DNA from: Chloroflexota bacterium
GTDB taxonomy: Bacteria > Chloroflexota > Limnocylindria > Limnocylindrales > CSP1-4
Length of the DNA stretch: 64,000 bases
Direction: 5' to 3'
NCBI GenBank assembly: GCA_015478725.1
Contig: JADMIG010000001.1
Location: 284,748-348,747, forward strand
A model generated the notes under the pieces. The model made no database searches and had not been told where the DNA came from. It was given only the letters and a program-made list of their open reading frames with translations. The position numbers and the translations under genes are program-made. Below, one piece after another: positions 60,555-64,000 of this stretch (position 1 is its first letter; every line of letters begins with the position of its first letter).

Positions 60555-62423
60555 ATGTCCGTGTCGTCGCCGTCGAGGCGCACTCGATCCCCCGGTCGCG
60601 CCGGTCTCGCGCGCAGGATCGCCGCCGCAGCGGCATCCGCGGTGCTGCTCGTGTCCCTCCTGCCAGCGGTGACCGCGGCGTCGTCGTCCGGCTCGGAGGC
60701 GGGCGACGCGCATTTCCACAAGGTCGGCACGACCGTGATCGTCGCGACCGGAACCGCGCCGGCGGGCACCGGCAGTCTCAGTGCTTCGAGCGAGCGGTCG
60801 CCCGCAGCCGACGTCCTCGAGCGCAGCCCTCGGTCGACGGTCGCTGCCGGCGGCCAGGTCCGGATCCCGGTCCCGTCATCGATCGGCGTCGACTCGCGGC
60901 GGGGTGACGTCTCCGGATTCGTCGGCCTCAGCCATGTCGACTCGCGCACCGCGAGCGGCGGCAATCAGTTCAGCCTCGAGCCGCCGGACCAGGGCCTGTG
61001 CGTCGGGAACGGCCACGTCGTCGAGACGGTGAACGATGTGATGGCCGTGTATGACACGCGCGGCCGGATCCAGTCCGGACCGATGGCGCTCAACGCGTTC
61101 TACCGGTACGCATACGCGATCGATCGGACGAGCGGCACATTCGGGCCCTTCGTCACGGATCCGAAGTGCCTGTACGACGCGGCGACGAATCGCTTCTACA
61201 TGACCGTCCTCACCCTCGACACGGATCCCGCCACGGGTGACCCCATCGGGACGACGCACGTCGATATCGCCGTGTCCCAGGGCGGCGATCCGACCGGCGC
61301 CTGGACGATCTTCAGCTTCAGCACGACGAACGGCGACGGTACCCTGGCGGGTCACCCCGGCTGCCCGTGCCTCGGCGACCAGCCCCTCCTCGGAGCGGAC
61401 GCCCACGGCATCTACATCTCGACGAACGAGTTCCCGGTCTTCAGCGCGGGCTTCAACGGGGCGCAGCTCTACGCCGTGTCGAAGTCGCTCCTCGCCGAAG
61501 CAGCGACGGGCGCGGTCGGCACGCTGCCGACCCTCGTCGCCATCAACCTCGGGTCGATCGCGACCCCGGACATCAATGGCACCTGGTACAGCGTCCAGCC
61601 GGCGACGTCGCCGGGCGGTGACTCCGGCGGGTCGGGCGGGTCCGGTGACTCCCGAGACTCCAGCAGCGGGACCGAGTACTTCCTCAGCGCCCTCGACTTC
61701 TTCGGGGCAGGGGATCAGCGGATCGCCGCCTGGGCTCTGACGAACACGGCGTCGCTCGATTCAGGGACACCGGCGGTCACCATGCAGGCGCCGGCCGTCC
61801 TCCAGAGCGAGCCGTACGGCAGCCCAGTCGCGTTCGGCGTGACCCAGCGACCCGGACCGACCCCGCTCGGCACCGCCCTCGGGGAGGGTCTCGAGCAGCT
61901 CAACGCGAACGACGATCGGATGAACCAGGTGGTCTACGCGAACGGCCAGCTGTGGTCCGCGCTCAACACGGCGGTGGGGGACGGGACGCGGTCCGCGATC
62001 GCGTACTTCACCGTGACGCCGAAGTGGCGCCATGGATCGTTCGCGCCGCGCCTGAGCGGCCAGGGGTACGTCAGCGTCGCGAACAACAGCGTCCTGTTCC
62101 CGTCCGTCGGGGTGACCCCGGATGGGCGAGCGACGGTGGCGTTCACGCTCGTCGGCCCCGACTACTTCCCGAGTGCCGCCTACGCCTCTCTCCGTCGCGG
62201 ATCCGCGGGGCCCGTACGCATCGTCGCCTCCGGGGCCGCCCCGGAGGACGGCTTCACCGGGTACGCGGCGTTCGGCGGTGACGGGATCGCCCGCTGGGGT
62301 GACTACTCCGCCGCCGTGACGGACACGCAGGGCAACGTCTGGATGGCGGCCGAGTACATCCCCGGCGGCACCCGGACGCTCCTCGCGAACTGGGGGACGT
62401 TCATCAGCAGGGTCTCGGACTGA
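60555..62423 (+). CDS. Large secreted protein, beta-propeller-like
   Basis: A 622-residue exported protein. A twin-basic N-terminus (SRRTRSPGRAGLARR) precedes a hydrophobic core (AAAASAVLLVSLLPAV) and a signal-cleavage site near residue 42. The mature part is beta-rich with sequences such as DPKCLYDAATNRFYMTVLTL, GDQPLLGADAHGIYISTNEF and GYAAFGGDGIARWGDYSAAV, like multi-bladed propellers of surface proteins. A Gly/Ser/Asp linker (about residues 355-375) divides it. No catalytic motif is recognised. It has its own promoter and is closed by the hairpin at 62444-62479. Confidence 0.65.
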   Translation: MSVSSPSRRTRSPGRAGLARRIAAAAASAVLLVSLLPAVTAASSSGSEAGDAHFHKVGTTVIVATGTAPAGTGSLSASSERSPAADVLERSPRSTVAAGGQVRIPVPSSIGVDSRRGDVSGFVGLSHVDSRTASGGNQFSLEPPDQGLCVGNGHVVETVNDVMAVYDTRGRIQSGPMALNAFYRYAYAIDRTSGTFGPFVTDPKCLYDAATNRFYMTVLTLDTDPATGDPIGTTHVDIAVSQGGDPTGAWTIFSFSTTNGDGTLAGHPGCPCLGDQPLLGADAHGIYISTNEFPVFSAGFNGAQLYAVSKSLLAEAATGAVGTLPTLVAINLGSIATPDINGTWYSVQPATSPGGDSGGSGGSGDSRDSSSGTEYFLSALDFFGAGDQRIAAWALTNTASLDSGTPAVTMQAPAVLQSEPYGSPVAFGVTQRPGPTPLGTALGEGLEQLNANDDRMNQVVYANGQLWSALNTAVGDGTRSAIAYFTVTPKWRHGSFAPRLSGQGYVSVANNSVLFPSVGVTPDGRATVAFTLVGPDYFPSAAYASLRRGSAGPVRIVASGAAPEDGFTGYAAFGGDGIARWGDYSAAVTDTQGNVWMAAEYIPGGTRTLLANWGTFISRVSD

Positions 62424-62443
62424 CGCTGACCCTGGCACTCGCG

Positions 62444-62479
62444 ATGGACGGGCCGGACCGCGAGGTCCGGCCCGTCCAT
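62444..62479 (+). terminator. Perfect 16-bp hairpin, probable terminator
   Basis: ATGGACGGGCCGGACC, a GCGA loop and its exact complement lie 21 bases after the gene ending at 62423. No T-run follows, so it may stop transcription with another factor or stabilise the 3' end. Confidence 0.65.
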
Positions 62480-62503
62480 GTTCGCCGCCTATACTCGGCG
62501 GCG

Positions 62504-62782
62504 ATGAGCATCGGTCCCGCGCCCGTCCTCGCGCTCCTCGTCGGCACGTTCAACGCGGCCCTGTTCGTGTTCCTGCGGGGCAGCGGGGGAGGGCAGCTGC
62601 CGCTCCTGTTCGTCGCCGCCGTCCTCGGCGCGTGGGCGGGTGACGCGATCGGCGGGCGACTCGGCCTCGACCTTCTCCGGATCGGCGACTTCCGCCTCCT
62701 CAGCGCGATCGTCGTCGCCTGGATCGGGATCGGGGTCGTCTCGATCCTCGCCATCCTCGGGCCGGCGCGGCGTCGGACATGA
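62504..62782 (+). CDS. Small membrane protein
   Basis: A 92-residue hydrophobic protein starting MSIGPAPVLALLVGTFNAAL with three membrane segments (residues about 5-25, 32-52, 63-86). A TATACT box ends 8 bases before the ATG, so the message is probably leaderless. Its stop overlaps the next ATG (ATGA), and the two small genes form a unit before alaS. I do not recognise the family. Confidence 0.6.
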   Translation: MSIGPAPVLALLVGTFNAALFVFLRGSGGGQLPLLFVAAVLGAWAGDAIGGRLGLDLLRIGDFRLLSAIVVAWIGIGVVSILAILGPARRRT

Positions 62783-62952
62783 AGCGCGCAGCGGCGGACG
62801 ACGCGCGAGTCTCCGTCTTCCTTCGCGGCCTGAGCGCCGGTGCCCTCGTCGGCGCGGCGGTCGCCGGCTCGGCGATCTGGCGACACCTCAGGGATGCGGC
62901 CCGCCGCGACGTCGAACCACCTGCCGCCGCCGCGAAGGACGCCGCGCCGTAG
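62779..62952 (+). CDS. 57-residue single-pass membrane protein
   Basis: A short gene coupled by an ATGA overlap to the preceding membrane protein. It encodes MKRAAADDARVSVFLRGL, then a Gly/Ala-rich membrane helix (SAGALVGAAVAGSAIWRHL), and a polar tail ending AAAKDAAP. Size and layout resemble small YtxH-like membrane proteins of unknown role. The overlap and clear membrane segment support it as real. Confidence 0.55.
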   Translation: MKRAAADDARVSVFLRGLSAGALVGAAVAGSAIWRHLRDAARRDVEPPAAAAKDAAP

Positions 62953-63004
62953 CGTCCGCGTGGTCCTCGCGGCCGGCGAGTGCGGTTCGGTACCATTGGC
63001 CGCG

Positions 63005-64000
63005 ATGCCGACCCCCGTCATGACGCACGACTCGCGGATCGTCAGCCTGCCCGCCGCGGAGATCCGCCGCCGCTTCATCGACTTCTTTGCCCGATCCCCG
63101 CGAGACCACCAGGTCGTGCCCTCCGCGAGCCTCGTCCCGGCCGGCGACCAGACCCTCCTCTTCACGAACAGCGGGATGGTCCAGTTCAAGGAGGTCTTCA
63201 CCGGCGCGGAGCAACGGAGCTACGACCGCGCGGTGGACTACCAGCGCTGCCTCCGCGTGGCCGGCAAGCACAACGATTTCGAGGAGGTCGGGCGGACGCC
63301 GCGCCACCACACCCTGTTCGAGATGCTCGGCAACTGGAGCTTCGGCGACTACTTCAAACGCGAGGCGATCCACTGGGCGTGGGAGTTCCTCACCGTCGAG
63401 CTCGGGATCCCGGGCGACCGCCTGGCGGCGACCACCTACCGGGATGACCTCGTCGCGCGCGACGTGTGGCGGGACGAGATCGGGCTCCCGCCGGAGCGGA
63501 TGGCCGCCTGGGGCGACGTCGATGGCGGCGACGACAAGAACTTCTGGCGGATGGCGGACACCGGGCCGTGCGGACCGTGCAGCGAGATCCATTTCGACCG
63601 CGGTGCGCACCTCTCGGAGGGCCCGGAGTGCGTCCCGGATCACAGCGAGCACTGCCCGCGCTGGCTCGAGATCTGGAACCTCGTCTTCATGGAGTTCGAC
63701 CAGCGGCCGGACGGTCGCGTCCCGTTGCCGTTCACGAGCGTGGACACCGGGCTCGGCCTGGAGCGCCTGGCGAGCGTCCTCCAGCAGGTCCCGAGCAACT
63801 ACGACACGGACCTCTTCACGCCGATCCACGCTCACCTTCGCGAGCTCCTCGGACACGACCCGGCCGATTTCGAGGCGGAGCGCTTCAGCTACCAGGTCAT
63901 CGCCGATCACGCGCGGGCCATGACCTTCCTCATCGCGGACGGGGTCCTGCCCTCCAACGAGGGCCGCGGCTACGTCCTGCGCAAGCTCGTCCGGCGCGCC
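63005..64000 (+). CDS. alaS: Alanyl-tRNA synthetase, N-terminal part
   Basis: The first 332 residues of an alanyl-tRNA synthetase (normally about 870-900), cut by the window edge. It begins MPTPVMTHDSRIVSLPAAEI; family motifs are LLFTNSGMVQFKEVFTG, DYQRCLRVAGKHNDFEEVG, HHTLFEMLGNWSFGDYFK, WRMADTGPCGPCSEIHFDRG, NLVFMEFDQ and SVDTGLGLERLASVLQ, with YVLRKLVRRA at the edge. A TACCAT box ends 8 bases before the ATG. Confidence 0.95.
   Translation, partial: MPTPVMTHDSRIVSLPAAEIRRRFIDFFARSPRDHQVVPSASLVPAGDQTLLFTNSGMVQFKEVFTGAEQRSYDRAVDYQRCLRVAGKHNDFEEVGRTPRHHTLFEMLGNWSFGDYFKREAIHWAWEFLTVELGIPGDRLAATTYRDDLVARDVWRDEIGLPPERMAAWGDVDGGDDKNFWRMADTGPCGPCSEIHFDRGAHLSEGPECVPDHSEHCPRWLEIWNLVFMEFDQRPDGRVPLPFTSVDTGLGLERLASVLQQVPSNYDTDLFTPIHAHLRELLGHDPADFEAERFSYQVIADHARAMTFLIADGVLPSNEGRGYVLRKLVRRA

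Noticed and set aside
1..64000. tRNA or rRNA genes, including a tRNA attachment site for the element
   Set aside because: I scanned for T-loop and acceptor-like patterns and for rRNA signatures and saw none; the attachment site is comM instead. A covariance-model scan would be decisive.

Overview
The window is one long high-GC stretch (roughly two thirds or more G+C by eye) with bacterial coding throughout. The right half (about 34-64 kb) is a conserved chromosomal backbone on the + strand: comM (3' part only), dprA, topA, xerC, murJ, two femAB-like genes, murE, rel, hisS, aspS, an EamA transporter, typA, a cysteine desulfurase, mnmA and the start of alaS. The gene content, the high G+C, murJ-femAB-femAB-murE and the heavy use of leaderless starts suggest a Chloroflexota bacterium, perhaps of the Limnocylindria/Ellin6529 type. 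This placement is an inference from gene order and style; a high-GC actinobacterium-like lineage is the main alternative.

The left half (1 to about 33,924) is best read as one integrative element that has cut the comM gene. The + strand comM frame resumes exactly at the codons for its conserved CPCG motif (33,925), while everything to the left is foreign in type. At the far left is the N-terminal two thirds of a large serine recombinase running off the window. At the right end is a replication pair (primase-polymerase and RepA-like AAA ATPase) beside a 21-bp-period repeat array that looks like iterons. Two P27-type small terminase genes, two HNH remnants, a ParB/DNA-methylase gene and a tail-chaperone-like gene are phage-derived, but there is no large terminase, portal, capsid or tail gene. 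The element is therefore either a decayed prophage or a phage-satellite-like island.

Cargo of the element, left to right: an XRE/ImmA regulator operon with a consensus promoter (2.8-4.6 kb); a cupin and a membrane protein; a frameshifted IS110-type transposase (6.0-7.0 kb); four tandem GH10-like Tat lipoproteins in two short+long pairs (7.4-14.5 kb), followed by a nine-bladed-type repeat lipoprotein (14.7-16.2 kb); then a defence-type locus (17.6-26.8 kb) with an AlbA_2 protein, a shattered DNA methyltransferase, an intact Eco57I-class methyltransferase, a PLD-SNF2 helicase and an XRE regulator. The GH and propeller genes look like a secreted polysaccharide-degrading unit; the fourth GH gene has lost its catalytic nucleophile.

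The backbone genes are packed with ATGA/GTGA/TGATG overlaps and probably form a few long transcripts: competence and DNA topology (comM-dprA-topA-xerC), cell wall (murJ-femAB-femAB-murE), stringent response and translation (rel, hisS, aspS, typA, iscS-type, mnmA, alaS). A small accessory insertion sits between rel and hisS: an AbrB/RelE-type toxin-antitoxin pair and a broken GHKL ATPase gene. A striking recurrent signal is a TAnnnT box 6-9 nt before the start codon of at least a dozen genes that lack a Shine-Dalgarno sequence, which points to widespread leaderless transcription.
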